Below, piece by piece: positions 51,990-61,231 of a stretch of 64,000 nt of DNA. The stretch is taken from positions 124,001-188,000 of the forward strand of contig NZ_MASN01000029.1 in NCBI RefSeq assembly GCF_001861355.1. The letters run 5' to 3'. Within the stretch, counting starts at the first letter, position 1; the number at the start of each line of letters is the position of its first letter. The position numbers and the translations under genes were made by a program. Under the pieces are notes generated by a model. It was not told the DNA's origin. It saw nothing but the letters and a program-made list of their open reading frames with translations, and did not search any database. The DNA is from Natrialba sp. SSL1. Its GTDB lineage: Archaea; Halobacteriota; Halobacteria; Halobacteriales; Natrialbaceae.

Positions 51990-53957
51990 TCAGGTAAAAT
52001 CCACCGAAACGCCGAGGTCGTCGGACTCCGCCCGCTCACGGAGTGCCGTCTGGAGTCGCTCACGGCACTCGCCGTGGACGTCTCGTGCGTCCCCGAGTTC
52101 CTCGTCGTAAATCGTCGGCGTGCCGCGAACCATCGTCCGCGAACTCGCCGTGTCGATCACGAGCGAGGCGAGGCCGAGTCGACGCTGGAAGATCGACCGG
52201 CGCGTCGACACCGTCTGAATCCGGTAGTAGGGGATCACGGTTGTCTGGCGCTTCCAGAACCCGCGCCGAACCACGAGGTGGTCCTCACCGACGTAGTAGC
52301 CGAGGTTGACGTAGCGCAGGTGTGCCGCCGGCGGAACTGCGGCGAAGACGACGGCCGCGAGATACCAGCGCTCGAGTACGGTCACCTGCGTGATCCCGAA
52401 CGCGATGGCGACGATGACGCCAGCGATGATGGAGTATCGCGCGAGATAGCGCCGGCGTGCGAGCTCGGGGAGCTGTTCGAATTTCGGCGTCTCGACGCCG
52501 GTCAGGTTCTCGGTGAACGTATAGACGCGCGCTTTCTCGGCCAGTGGGACGGCAGACTGGCTGCCGCCGTTGCTTTCGGGACCGTAGCCGGCGGTCTCGA
52601 CCCAGAGGCCAGCGTAGCCGATCAGGCGCTGGAGCGGGTTGTCCGTGACCGTTACGGACTGGACCTTCTCGGCCGGGATCGAGCCGCTGTAGCGCTGGAG
52701 CAGCCCGCGCTCGTAGACGAAGTCCTCGTCGACGCGTCCGAGCCGGAAGTCGTAGTACGTCGCGAACGTGTAGGCCACGCTCAGGACGTAGGTGATGACG
52801 ATACCGTTGAGCAGCGAGACGATCGTCAGGATGCCGTAATTGGTCGGTGTTCCGGTTCCGAGGTCCTCCGGCCCGCCGACCGGTTGTGCGACCGTCAGCA
52901 GGTAGTCGAAGACCAGATCGGTTCCCAGGAAGAAGACGAAAAGCACACCCGCAATCGCTGCGGCGCGGATCGACGTGAACGAATAGAGCAGCAACTCGCG
53001 GGCCTGCAGGTCGAACAGCGGCTGTTTCTGGGGTTGGCCGAATTCGTCGAACTCGTCGCGGTCGTCGCGGTCAGCATGCTCGTCAAATCCGTCACCGTCG
53101 TCGAATTCATCGAACGTATCGTACTCATCGTCATCGACTGCATCGACTGGTTGCGGCCCGAGCCGGTCGTGATCGGTCTCTACTCCAGCTTCGGCCGCTG
53201 GCTCTGCATCCGGTTCATCAGCTGGATCCGGACCCGACTCGAGTGGGTGATCCCAGCGGTCGTCCTGTTCGCGTTGGTCGGGTTCGTCGGGTTGGCCTTG
53301 GTCGCGTTGATCGCGCTGGTCGCGTTGACCACGGCGCTCACGCGAGTCTGGCTGTCGAGAGGCGTCGGGTGGGGCTGAAGTGGTGTCTGCGTCGGCATCG
53401 CTCGCAGTGTCATCGACCTCGTTCTCGGTCTCGGTCTCTGTGTCAGTGTCAGTGTCGACCCCACCCGTCGTACCCTTTTTCTCCGCTCTACGGCGCTCGC
53501 GCGCAGCAGCCGTTCGCCGACGGATCTCGCGCTGGAGGCGGGTTGCTTCGGCTTCACTGACGAAGTTCAGGGTTGCTTCGCTAGCTCCGCCGCCGGCAGT
53601 CTCGATCGAGACGATTGCGAGATCGAGCACCCGTTGCAGGACTCCCTGTCTGATGTCGACGTTCTGGATGCGGCCGTAGGGAATCTCGCGAGAGCGGCGG
53701 GCGAACACACCCGACGAGACATCGACGGTGTCGTCGGTGACCTCGTAGCCAAAGCGGTAGTAGTAGGCGATCCCGTAGGCGACGCCGGCGAGAAAACCGA
53801 ACGGGGCGGCGAACGGCACCCAGGCACCGCTAATCGGGTCGAAGGCCCCTGCCAGTACGAGCAGGAGGACGACCGGAATCCAGAGCCAGAGAAAGCCGTA
53901 CTGGAGGGCGTACGTGACCGCGCTGAGCGGATGGAGTCTGTTCATAGTCGGTGCCAT
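51990..53957 (-). CDS. YdbT-like PH-domain membrane protein
   Basis: A 655-residue protein with three bacterial-PH (bPH2) domains, each following membrane helices: near 75-145 (RSREIPYGRIQNVDI), near 420-490 (SGSIPAEKVQSVTV) and near 565-640 (TTVIPYYRIQTVSTRR). Between the first and second is an Arg/Asp/Gln-rich disordered stretch (about 150-310). An in-frame ATG at 53945 is an alternative start. It follows the smaller PH gene by a few bases, as in the bacterial ydbS-ydbT pair, whose role is not well defined. Confidence 0.8.
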   Translation of the reverse strand: MAPTMNRLHPLSAVTYALQYGFLWLWIPVVLLLVLAGAFDPISGAWVPFAAPFGFLAGVAYGIAYYYRFGYEVTDDTVDVSSGVFARRSREIPYGRIQNVDIRQGVLQRVLDLAIVSIETAGGGASEATLNFVSEAEATRLQREIRRRTAAARERRRAEKKGTTGGVDTDTDTETETENEVDDTASDADADTTSAPPDASRQPDSRERRGQRDQRDQRDQGQPDEPDQREQDDRWDHPLESGPDPADEPDAEPAAEAGVETDHDRLGPQPVDAVDDDEYDTFDEFDDGDGFDEHADRDDRDEFDEFGQPQKQPLFDLQARELLLYSFTSIRAAAIAGVLFVFFLGTDLVFDYLLTVAQPVGGPEDLGTGTPTNYGILTIVSLLNGIVITYVLSVAYTFATYYDFRLGRVDEDFVYERGLLQRYSGSIPAEKVQSVTVTDNPLQRLIGYAGLWVETAGYGPESNGGSQSAVPLAEKARVYTFTENLTGVETPKFEQLPELARRRYLARYSIIAGVIVAIAFGITQVTVLERWYLAAVVFAAVPPAAHLRYVNLGYYVGEDHLVVRRGFWKRQTTVIPYYRIQTVSTRRSIFQRRLGLASLVIDTASSRTMVRGTPTIYDEELGDARDVHGECRERLQTALRERAESDDLGVSVDFT

Positions 53958-53962
53958 AGCGA

Positions 53963-54424
53963 TCAGACCGCGTCGTCGGCCTCGCTCTCGACGGCGAGGT
54001 CGCGGAGGGTATCCTGTAGCTCACGCGCTCGATCCGGCGTTAGCCCCGGAATCCGAACGTCGGCATTGCGCGACCCGGCCGTGTAGACGACGACACTCGA
54101 GAGGCCGAGCGCGCGCTCGATCGGACCGAACTGGGTGTCGACGTGCTGGACGCGCACGAACGGAACGGCGGTTTCGACGAACGTGATGACGCCCCGTTCC
54201 AGATAGAGTGCGTCGGGCTGGAGTTCGAACTGCCACACCTGATACAGCCGAACGGCGTAGGCGAGCCCGAGGGCGATTCCGACAATGACGACGCCAACCT
54301 GGGCGACGGTCGGAATCTCGAGGAGCCACGGGTCGATGGCGGCGAGGACGATCCCGAGGATGATTGCCAGAATCGCGGCCTGGGCGATCCAGAGCAGTCT
54401 GATCCGGGGGTGTAGTGATTCCAT
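53963..54424 (-). CDS. YdbS-like PH-domain membrane protein
   Basis: A 153-residue protein with two membrane helices (about 12-32 and 40-60) and one bPH2 domain with the VPFVRVQHVDTQFG and VVVYTAG motifs. It begins the two-gene operon with the larger PH protein. Confidence 0.82.
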   Translation of the reverse strand: MESLHPRIRLLWIAQAAILAIILGIVLAAIDPWLLEIPTVAQVGVVIVGIALGLAYAVRLYQVWQFELQPDALYLERGVITFVETAVPFVRVQHVDTQFGPIERALGLSSVVVYTAGSRNADVRIPGLTPDRARELQDTLRDLAVESEADDAV

Positions 54425-54513
54425 AGCAGTATCCTATCAGGCGAGCAGGAGAATCCTACGGTTCTGTTCCGATCGGTGAGTGTTCACTTGAGGGAAGTCT
54501 ACTCGGCCTCGTC

Positions 54514-54771
54514 CTACTCTCCACCGTGCTCTTCGTACTCCTCCGGCGTGTACGTCGAGAGCTCGAGTGCGTGGATATCCGTCGTCATGTGGTCGTCGAG
54601 GGCGTCGTAGACCTGCTGGTGTTGCTGGACCAGCGACTGGCCCTCGAAGGCCGGCGAGATGACCGTCGCCGCGAGGTGGTCCTCGTCGTGTTTGTCCCGG
54701 GCAGGTCGCACCGTCGCGTCGGCGTCCTCGAGTTCCGATTCGATCAGGTCCGCGACGTCGTCAGGGTTCAT
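54514..54771 (-). CDS. BolA-family protein
   Basis: An 85-residue BolA-like protein: helix, SPAFEGQSLVQQHQQVYDAL and a conserved HALELSTYTPEEY C-terminus. BolA proteins work with monothiol glutaredoxins in Fe-S handling; the His residue that usually coordinates is in the conserved helix. ATG at 54771 is where the family starts; a longer frame to 54909 is rejected. It is divergent from the next gene. Confidence 0.88.
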   Translation of the reverse strand: MNPDDVADLIESELEDADATVRPARDKHDEDHLAATVISPAFEGQSLVQQHQQVYDALDDHMTTDIHALELSTYTPEEYEEHGGE

Positions 54772-54907
54772 AGGTGACAGATTGGGCGCTCGCGGCAAAA
54801 GCGCCCCGGTCGGCAGTGAGTCTGGAGTCGACTCACGGACACCAGTGTTGACTCGCGGCCACCAGTCGGCGACTTTATGCTGCCCGCGTTCCAGTGCCGT
54901 GACGAAC

Positions 54908-55456
54908 ATGTCACTGGCAGCCGAGGCGCGCCGCGCGGTCGAGGCCCATCCGTTCCTCGTGACGGCGCTTCGTGCGGGCGTCGTAAACTACACTGCCGCC
55001 GCTCGGTTCCTCTCGGGCGACGAGCGCGATGCAGCGACTGGCGAGAGCAGCGATGGAATCGGCGAGATCGACGGCGACATCGACGCCATCGCCACCGCGC
55101 TCCGACGCTACGCCGAGGAACTCCCCGCCCCAACCCACGACGCTCGCGACGTCAGCGTCCGCATGGAGAGCAGCATCGGCACCGTCGACAATCCCGACGC
55201 TGCGCTCGTCACCGTTGGCGGCACCGCCTTCGGCTCCAACGGTGGCGACCTGACCGCAATCTACGCCACCGGCGCGGTCGATGCCGCCGCGTTGGCGACC
55301 ACACTCGAGTCCCTCGCCGTCGCGGATATCGAACCGGTTGCGGCCGCCGTCGGGAACGAGACGCTGATTGTAATTGTCGAGCGCCGGGAGGGGGCGAACG
55401 CGGTGCGAACGGTGGAGGGGGCGCTGGAGCGGGTTCCCAGTGATTCAGATCAGTGA
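54908..55456 (+). CDS. Conserved haloarchaeal protein, ACT-like C-terminus
   Basis: A 182-residue protein. The N-terminal 70 residues are helical and look DNA- or protein-binding (ALRAGVVNYTAAARFL). The C-terminal 100 residues alternate strands and helices like an ACT/regulatory domain (ALVTVGGTAF, TAIYATG, LIVIVERR). No named function recognised. Confidence 0.65.
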   Translation: MSLAAEARRAVEAHPFLVTALRAGVVNYTAAARFLSGDERDAATGESSDGIGEIDGDIDAIATALRRYAEELPAPTHDARDVSVRMESSIGTVDNPDAALVTVGGTAFGSNGGDLTAIYATGAVDAAALATTLESLAVADIEPVAAAVGNETLIVIVERREGANAVRTVEGALERVPSDSDQ

Positions 55457-55648
55457 CAGCGTGTGTGATCGGTGATTTGTGACGTGCTGAGTACTGTGCT
55501 CATTCCGTGCACTCAAGCAGTGCCATTAGAGGGTTCAAGGGAATAAAACCGCTATAGCAACCACAATGGGCGTCACGAAGCAGCAAAAACCCGCTATTGC
55601 GTGGCTATTGATAAGCGCTTAACTACGGGCCACGGGTATACCTTTGCA

Positions 55649-57145
55649 ATGACCCTGCACGTGACGAACACGTTGACGGGCGAAAAGGAGCCGTTCGAGC
55701 CACAGGACCCCGAGAACGTCTTGCTCTACTACTGTGGCCTGACGGTCTCCGACCCGCCCCACCTGGGCCACGCGCGGTCGTGGGTCCACGTCGACGTCAT
55801 GCACCGCTGGCTCGAGTACCGCGGCTACGACGTGCGCCACGTCGAGAACTTCACCGACATCAACGAGAAAATCGTCGCCCGCGTCGGCGAGGATGACCTC
55901 GGAGAGGGCGAAGCCGATGTCGCGGAGACGTACATCGAGCGCACGCTCGCGGACATGCGCTCATTGAATCTCCTGCGGGCGGAGGTCTATCCGCGCGTCT
56001 CCGAGCACATCCCCGAAATCATCGACCTCGTCGAGACGCTCGTTGAGAAGGGCTACGCCTACGAATCTAACGGCTCGGTCTACTTCGACGTAACCAGTTT
56101 CGAGGAATACGGCAAGCTCTCGAACCAGGAACTCGACGAAATCGAATCCCAGGGCGACCCCGACGAGCGCTCGGAGAAGCGCAACCCCGCGGACTTCGCG
56201 CTCTGGAAGGCCGACGGGGTCGAACCCGGCGATATCGAGGAACATCGACACGAGGGCGCTGCACCCGCCGAACACGCCTGCGAGACCGCGCTGACGTGGG
56301 ACTCGCCGTGGGGTGAGGGCCGTCCCGGATGGCACATCGAGTGCTCGGCGATGAGCACGACCCATCTGGACGACACGCTCGACATCCACGTCGGCGGGCG
56401 CGACCTCGTCTTCCCACACCACGAGAACGAAGTCGCCCAGTCCGAAGCCGCGACCGGCCAGCAGTTCGCGAACTACTGGCTCCACTGCGAACTGTTCCAG
56501 ATGGCCGACGAGAAGATGTCCTCGAGTCTCGGGAACTTCGTCACCGTCGACGACGCCGTCGATCAGTGGGGAACGAACGTCATGCGAACGTTCCTGACGG
56601 CCGGTTCGTACAACAGCCAGCAGCTCTACTCGGACGAGACCATCGCCGAGGCCGAGGAGCGCTGGGAGCAACTCGAGCGCGCCCACGAGGCGGCCGTCGA
56701 AGCCGTCGACTCGCCAGCGGCACGGACGAAAGTCGAGGACGACGACCTTCGGACAGCCATCGACGAGGCCCGCGAGACGTTCACGACGGCGATGAACGAC
56801 GACTTCAACACGCGCGAGGCGCAGTCCGCGCTGCTGTCGGTCGCCTCGGCGATCAACGCCCACCGCGAGGACCGGGACGAGTACGACTACCGCGGCCTCC
56901 GCCGCGCCATCGACACACTCGAGGAACTCGGCGCGATCCTCGGCCTCTCCTTTACCGGCGACACCACGGGCAGCGCCGCTCTCGCGGGCGATGTCGTCGA
57001 TCTCGTCCTCGACGTCCGCGAGCAAGAGCGCGCGGACGGCAACTACGAGCGCGCCGACGATCTGCGCGACGAACTCGAGTCGCTCGGCGTCGAGGTACAG
57101 GATACGGACGACGGGCCGACGTACCGATTGCCCTCGAACGAGTAG
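55649..57145 (+). CDS. cysS: Cysteinyl-tRNA synthetase
   Basis: A 498-residue class I synthetase. It has zinc Cys29 in YYCGLTV, the HLGH variant of HIGH at 38-41, GWHIECSAM with a further zinc ligand, and the KMSSS motif (DEKMSSSLGN). ATG at 55649 matches the family N-terminus; a longer frame begins at 55601. A GCTTAACTACGG element lies about 30 nt upstream. Confidence 0.96.
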   Translation: MTLHVTNTLTGEKEPFEPQDPENVLLYYCGLTVSDPPHLGHARSWVHVDVMHRWLEYRGYDVRHVENFTDINEKIVARVGEDDLGEGEADVAETYIERTLADMRSLNLLRAEVYPRVSEHIPEIIDLVETLVEKGYAYESNGSVYFDVTSFEEYGKLSNQELDEIESQGDPDERSEKRNPADFALWKADGVEPGDIEEHRHEGAAPAEHACETALTWDSPWGEGRPGWHIECSAMSTTHLDDTLDIHVGGRDLVFPHHENEVAQSEAATGQQFANYWLHCELFQMADEKMSSSLGNFVTVDDAVDQWGTNVMRTFLTAGSYNSQQLYSDETIAEAEERWEQLERAHEAAVEAVDSPAARTKVEDDDLRTAIDEARETFTTAMNDDFNTREAQSALLSVASAINAHREDRDEYDYRGLRRAIDTLEELGAILGLSFTGDTTGSAALAGDVVDLVLDVREQERADGNYERADDLRDELESLGVEVQDTDDGPTYRLPSNE

Positions 57146-57247
57146 GTCAGCCTTGTCGGCTGCGGCGATGTGAGTGACAGGGAATCCACAGGTCGGCCAC
57201 GGGATGGCAAGGACCGCTCTTTTGCGGGTGCTCGTCGTTTCGCACGT

Positions 57248-57949
57248 ATGGACAGACGCGAGTTCGTCGCCGCAGGAGCGGTCTGCGGACTCGGACTCAT
57301 GGCCGGCTGTCTCGACGACGCGCTCGCAGACATCACCTCGTTCTCCGCGACACCCGCGGTCGTCTCAGACGATGCACTCGAGGAGACCGGCTACGCGTAC
57401 CAGGGGACCGAGGAGGTCGTCGAGACGCGAACGGTTGCCCGCCAGACCGTCGAGGCGACGAACTTCGCGAGCGAGTACACGCGGACGATGGGGATGCTGT
57501 CGGCCGTGTTGGGCGATGGACCGGCGGAGGCGGACGCGGGGCTGTTTGGCGTCGCGACGACGCCGCAGATAGGGCTGCTCGGCGAGGAGTTCAACCCGGT
57601 TGCCGAGATGTCGACCGCTGAGATTGCGCGACGAGTAGCGAATCAGTTCGACGATGCGACGCTCGACGACGAGACGGTCGTCGACGAACGGACCGTCGAC
57701 TCGCTCGGCGAGACGGTTGTACTCGAGACGTTCGAGGGCGAGGCGTCGATGTACGGCGCGGACGGCATCCCGGTCCGTGCCGATGTTTCGACGTTCGCCC
57801 ACGACGGCGATCTTCTCGTGGTCGCCGGTGCGTATCCGGACGCGACAGAAGTCGAGCAGTTTCAGGACGGACCGGAGAGAGAACGGATCGACACGCTGGT
57901 GGGGGGACTCGAGCACGGCTCGGACGTGACTGTGGAGATGGTTGACTGA
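57248..57949 (+). CDS. Tat-dependent lipoprotein (DUF6517-like)
   Basis: A 233-residue exported protein. MDRREFV is a Tat motif at the very N-terminus and AGCL a lipobox with Cys21. The rest is a soluble, mixed alpha/beta domain with no catalytic motif. It resembles a family of haloarchaeal lipoproteins. ATG 57248 is chosen because it places the Tat motif at residue 3; longer frames reach 57170. Confidence 0.75.
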   Translation: MDRREFVAAGAVCGLGLMAGCLDDALADITSFSATPAVVSDDALEETGYAYQGTEEVVETRTVARQTVEATNFASEYTRTMGMLSAVLGDGPAEADAGLFGVATTPQIGLLGEEFNPVAEMSTAEIARRVANQFDDATLDDETVVDERTVDSLGETVVLETFEGEASMYGADGIPVRADVSTFAHDGDLLVVAGAYPDATEVEQFQDGPERERIDTLVGGLEHGSDVTVEMVD

Positions 57950-58014
57950 CTGTGGTTGGCTGAGGGTGGGTGAGAACAGAGTGTGAAGGAAGTGCAACGA
58001 CAGTTACAGCCAGG

Positions 58015-59094
58015 CTACAGACCGAGCGCCGTCGCGATCGAGAGCCCGCTCGCGAGTGCACCGAGAAGGTAGCCACCGATTGCGCCGCCGTTGAGCAACG
58101 GGAGGCCGGCGTGTGCGCGTCCGCGGATGACCATTGCCATGAGCACAACGAGGCCGGCAATCGTGCCGACGATCGCGCCGAGTGCGGGAAGGTTGAGCGC
58201 GAGTCCGGGGACATCGATCGTGCCCGCGTCGAGGAAGTAGGCCGCGCTGACGACGAGGATGGTCGGAATTACGGCGTCGCCGAGGCCGATGAACAGGGCG
58301 TCACGCTGTGGTTCTGGTTCGGGTTCGTCGGCTGTATCTGTGCTTTTGGTCGACTCGGTCGGCTCGGTTGCGTCGGACTCGGAGGATTCGGAGGATTCGG
58401 AGGACCCGGAGGGCTCGACATCGGCGTCGGCGCCGGAGCTGTCAGGGTCGTCGGACGCAACAGGCTGCGAAGCCTCGTCAGGCGAGGACAGATAGGAGTA
58501 CGAGAGCGTCAGTGGGATCACGAGCACGACGGGAATCTTGAGATCCATGACGCCCTCCGCGAGGTCAAGCATATGCTCGGTGCCGTAGACGCTGATGGCG
58601 TCGTAGATGGCGAGCACCGCGAGCAAGAGCAGGGCGGGGAGGAGCCCGAAGCTAATCCCGAAGAGCGCGGCCGCGCCAGCGCCCATCAGGACGCCGGCGG
58701 TGTCGATGACGTACCACTCCGGATGGAACAGGAGTGCAGCGCCGACGCCGAAGGCGGCGAGCACCGCGAGGACGTTGACGCCTGCATCGCCGGCCGTCAC
58801 GACTGGCGGGACGAGTTCGGCGAAGACGAACCAGGCGACCATCACGCTCACACCGATGATCAGCGCGCGGATGAGTCCCTGCAGGTTGTACTTGAACGCG
58901 GCGAGCATGAGGGCAGTCGCGACGAGGATGATGGCGACGTAGACGACGCTGTTAGTGGGGTCTTCCGGGTTCTCGACGGCCTGGTGGCCGGACTCGTAGA
59001 ACGGCTCGGTGAGCGCCAGCGCGCCGAGCTGGACGCCGAGAAACAGCAAGACCGTCACTCCGACGGCGGCGAAGACCCGAATCCGGTCGTTCAT
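58015..59094 (-). CDS. Presenilin/SPP-type intramembrane aspartyl protease
   Basis: A 359-residue membrane protein with nine predicted helices. The two catalytic motifs are YD at 164-165 (LAIYDAISVY) and GLGD at 270-273, followed by a late PALGAI that resembles the presenilin PAL motif. Between helices 6 and 7 is a 60-residue Ser/Glu/Asp/Thr-rich loop made from TCnGAn hexamers. These proteases cut within membranes; substrates are unknown. ATG 59094 lies just downstream of a 7-mer repeat. Confidence 0.88.
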   Translation of the reverse strand: MNDRIRVFAAVGVTVLLFLGVQLGALALTEPFYESGHQAVENPEDPTNSVVYVAIILVATALMLAAFKYNLQGLIRALIIGVSVMVAWFVFAELVPPVVTAGDAGVNVLAVLAAFGVGAALLFHPEWYVIDTAGVLMGAGAAALFGISFGLLPALLLLAVLAIYDAISVYGTEHMLDLAEGVMDLKIPVVLVIPLTLSYSYLSSPDEASQPVASDDPDSSGADADVEPSGSSESSESSESDATEPTESTKSTDTADEPEPEPQRDALFIGLGDAVIPTILVVSAAYFLDAGTIDVPGLALNLPALGAIVGTIAGLVVLMAMVIRGRAHAGLPLLNGGAIGGYLLGALASGLSIATALGL

Positions 59095-59142
59095 GGCGCG
59101 GGGTTTGGCGCGCGCTCGTATGGGTGTTTTCTTCTTGGGTTT

Positions 59143-59177
59143 CGATTCTCGATTCTCGGTTCCCGGTTCCCGGTTCC
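59143..59177. repeat. Five tandem 7-mers (CGATTCT x2, CGGTTCC x3)
   Basis: Perfect seven-base units between gar1 and the protease gene. The preceding bases TTTCGATTCTC also occur after the rhomboid gene at 33401. Confidence 0.85.
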
Positions 59178-59219
59178 CAATTTCCAGATTTCCCGGAGCG
59201 ACTCTGACTCCGACGCTCG

Positions 59220-59468
59220 TCACCGCGCGTACAGCGTCGACCCCACGAGCCCCGGCAGGTGAACACCGGCATCCGGCGTGACCGCCAGATACGGCTGGTC
59301 GACCGGGCCGAAGACGTCGACGACGCGTCCCACTTCGTCTAGCGAGTCGTCCAGTACGATCGTCCCGATTTCGTTGCTGTGTGCGTCGGCTGCATCCTCG
59401 TCGGTGGCATCCGCTCGCAACACCGCGAGTCCCTGTGCCGTTCGGACGACTGTTCCGATTCGCTTCAT
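59220..59468 (-). CDS. gar1: H/ACA ribonucleoprotein subunit Gar1
   Basis: An 82-residue Gar1/Naf1 beta-barrel: VGRVVDVFGPVDQPYLAV is the core motif. With Cbf5, Nop10 and L7Ae it modifies RNA by pseudouridylation. It lies 60 bp downstream of srp19 on the same strand, a neighbourhood common in haloarchaea in my recollection. Confidence 0.9.
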   Translation of the reverse strand: MKRIGTVVRTAQGLAVLRADATDEDAADAHSNEIGTIVLDDSLDEVGRVVDVFGPVDQPYLAVTPDAGVHLPGLVGSTLYAR

Positions 59469-59528
59469 TGGTAGTTCATTGGGAATTCAGTGGCAGTGTC
59501 GGTGGTCGTGAGCAGCAAAGTGCCCCCA

Positions 59529-59810
59529 TCACTCGCGCATCGCGACGACGTACGCCGCGACGGCTTGCACGAGATCGTTCTTCGTCGAGTCCTCCGCGCC
59601 GCGCACGACGACTCGACCGCGCTGGGCCCATGGCTCACGCGAGTAGGTCTTGTCCCGCTCGATCGTCGCGTCGTAGCCGATCTGCTGGACGGCCTTCGCG
59701 ATTTCGTCGACCGATGGCTCATCGACTGCCAACTCCTCCGACACACGCCGTCCGTCGGCCCGCGAGAGCGAGGCATCGAGATAGGCGGGCCAGATAACGT
59801 TCTCGACCAT
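59529..59810 (-). CDS. srp19: Signal recognition particle protein SRP19
   Basis: A 93-residue SRP19: [19 protein letters not shown] is the RNA-binding N-terminal motif and [17 protein letters not shown] the second one. It helps 7S RNA bind SRP54. ATG 59810 fits the family start and a GGTTTACTC box about 30 nt upstream. The 7S RNA gene itself is not seen in this window. Confidence 0.95.
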   Translation of the reverse strand: MVENVIWPAYLDASLSRADGRRVSEELAVDEPSVDEIAKAVQQIGYDATIERDKTYSREPWAQRGRVVVRGAEDSTKNDLVQAVAAYVVAMRE

Positions 59811-59977
59811 GCCCGTTCCTGTGCGGGGAAGTGAGTAAACCTTTTTCAACTTCGTTCGTCGCCAGTCCCGAACTCGAGTAGGGCCAGCGGCGAAAAGGGT
59901 AGTCGACAGAACCGAAGAGACCGCCGCCGAGACTGCGACGAAGAAGAGTGGACGGGTAGAAAATGTGAGCGGAGAGA

Positions 59978-61171
59978 TTAGCGCAGTCGTGCGCCGAGAC
60001 CGAGCATCGCGAGCACAGCGGCGAGGGCTGCAGCAACGCCGAAGCCAGGGATCGAGTCGTCGTCGGTATCTCCGTCGTCAGTCGTCCCGTCGGCGTCGCC
60101 CGCACCATCGTCATCGCTCGCCGTCGATCCCTCGAGTTCGGCGCTCGCCCCCTCGTAGGCCTCGGGGTGGATCTCCTCGACGATCGACGTGACCGCCAGC
60201 ACGACCTGCGGTGCCGGCTGGTTCATCCGGTTCGCATCGACGGCGATCGCGTTATCCTCCTCGACAGCCGTGATCTCGGCCGCTGCATCGGGAATCGGCG
60301 GTTCTTCCCTATCGTCCGGGTAGACGACCCACTCCGGGTCCGCGTCGACGACCGTTTCGGCGTTGATCGGCTCGTACCCCGTAATGCCCGCCTCCGCGGC
60401 GACGTTCTCGAGTCCGGCCGTGGACAGAATCTCGTCGATGAACGTCTCCGTACCAGCGGTCATGCCGTCCTCACCCATCGTGTAGTAGGCGAGTGGACGG
60501 TCGGCGTCCTCGAGTGTGGTCTCGACGATCTCGAGTTGGTCGTCCATCCAGTCGATAGTGTCGTCGGCGCCATCGCATTCGTCGACGAGCGCGCCGGTCG
60601 TCTCGACGTTCTCGCGAACGTCGTCGATCGACTCGGCCTCTGAGAAGTGGTAGACGGTGAAGTCTGCCTCGTCGCGTAGCGTCTCGATATCCTCGGCCTG
60701 CGTCGTGTTCGCCGCCAGGATGAGGTCGGGATTGGTTGCAATGATCTGTTCGTGGTCGACGGTCCAGCCGTCGCCGACGTCCGCGCGGTCACCGCGGTCG
60801 AGCCCGCTCGTCGCGTCGCTATAGGGCATGCCGTCGAGGCGGTCCTCCGCGCCGATTTCGTACATCGTCTGGGCGTCGCTCGCCTGCAACGCGACGACCG
60901 AATCAGGTGCCTCCTCGAGTGTGATCGTCTCGCCCGTCGCGTCGGTCAACTCGAGTGGGTATTCACAGGAGACGTCCTCCTGTGTGAGCGTCGGCTGAGC
61001 GTCTGGAAGCGATTGCGATTGCGGTTGTGCCTGGTCTGTGCCGGCCGACTGGGCGGCGTCGGCGGAACTGCCGACTGCCACGCCGCCGGCAGCCGCAAGC
61101 GGCGCCGTCGCCGACGCGGCGACGACAGCCACGAGTATCACGAGTAGCACGAGCGTACGTTTGTGTCGCAT
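59978..61171 (-). CDS. btuF: Cobalamin-type ABC transporter substrate-binding protein, PGF-CTERM anchored
   Basis: A 397-residue exported binding protein. A Sec-type signal spans residues 5-27; the BtuF/FepB-like fold begins near [10 protein letters not shown] at 68 with [15 protein letters not shown] and a [11 protein letters not shown] motif. The C-terminus has an Asp/Gly/Ala spacer then IPGFG, a hydrophobic helix and ARLR: a PGF-CTERM signal, so it is tethered by an archaeosortase and not by a lipid. Adjacent btuCD support cobalamin, but heme or siderophore is possible. Leaderless start from a shared TATA palindrome. Confidence 0.82.
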   Translation of the reverse strand: MRHKRTLVLLVILVAVVAASATAPLAAAGGVAVGSSADAAQSAGTDQAQPQSQSLPDAQPTLTQEDVSCEYPLELTDATGETITLEEAPDSVVALQASDAQTMYEIGAEDRLDGMPYSDATSGLDRGDRADVGDGWTVDHEQIIATNPDLILAANTTQAEDIETLRDEADFTVYHFSEAESIDDVRENVETTGALVDECDGADDTIDWMDDQLEIVETTLEDADRPLAYYTMGEDGMTAGTETFIDEILSTAGLENVAAEAGITGYEPINAETVVDADPEWVVYPDDREEPPIPDAAAEITAVEEDNAIAVDANRMNQPAPQVVLAVTSIVEEIHPEAYEGASAELEGSTASDDDGAGDADGTTDDGDTDDDSIPGFGVAAALAAVLAMLGLGARLR

Positions 61172-61196
61172 CGACCGTGAGTGGGACCCACTCCAA

Positions 61197-61206
61197 CAAA
61201 TATTTG
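61197..61206. promoter_or_regulatory. Palindromic bidirectional TATA box of btuF and btuCD
   Basis: CAAATATTTG is a perfect palindrome; its centre is 30.5 bp from both the btuF ATG (61171) and the btuC ATG (61232). The same box can serve both leaderless transcripts. Confidence 0.65.
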
Positions 61207-61215
61207 GCTAAAGCA

Positions 61216-61231
61216 ACCGTGCTTGCACGGT
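61216..61231. promoter_or_regulatory. Perfect inverted repeat abutting the btuC start codon
   Basis: ACCGTGC-TT-GCACGGT has seven-base perfect arms. It lies between the TATA box and the ATG on the btuC side only, a typical position for a repressor site, and could regulate the importer. Confidence 0.5.
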
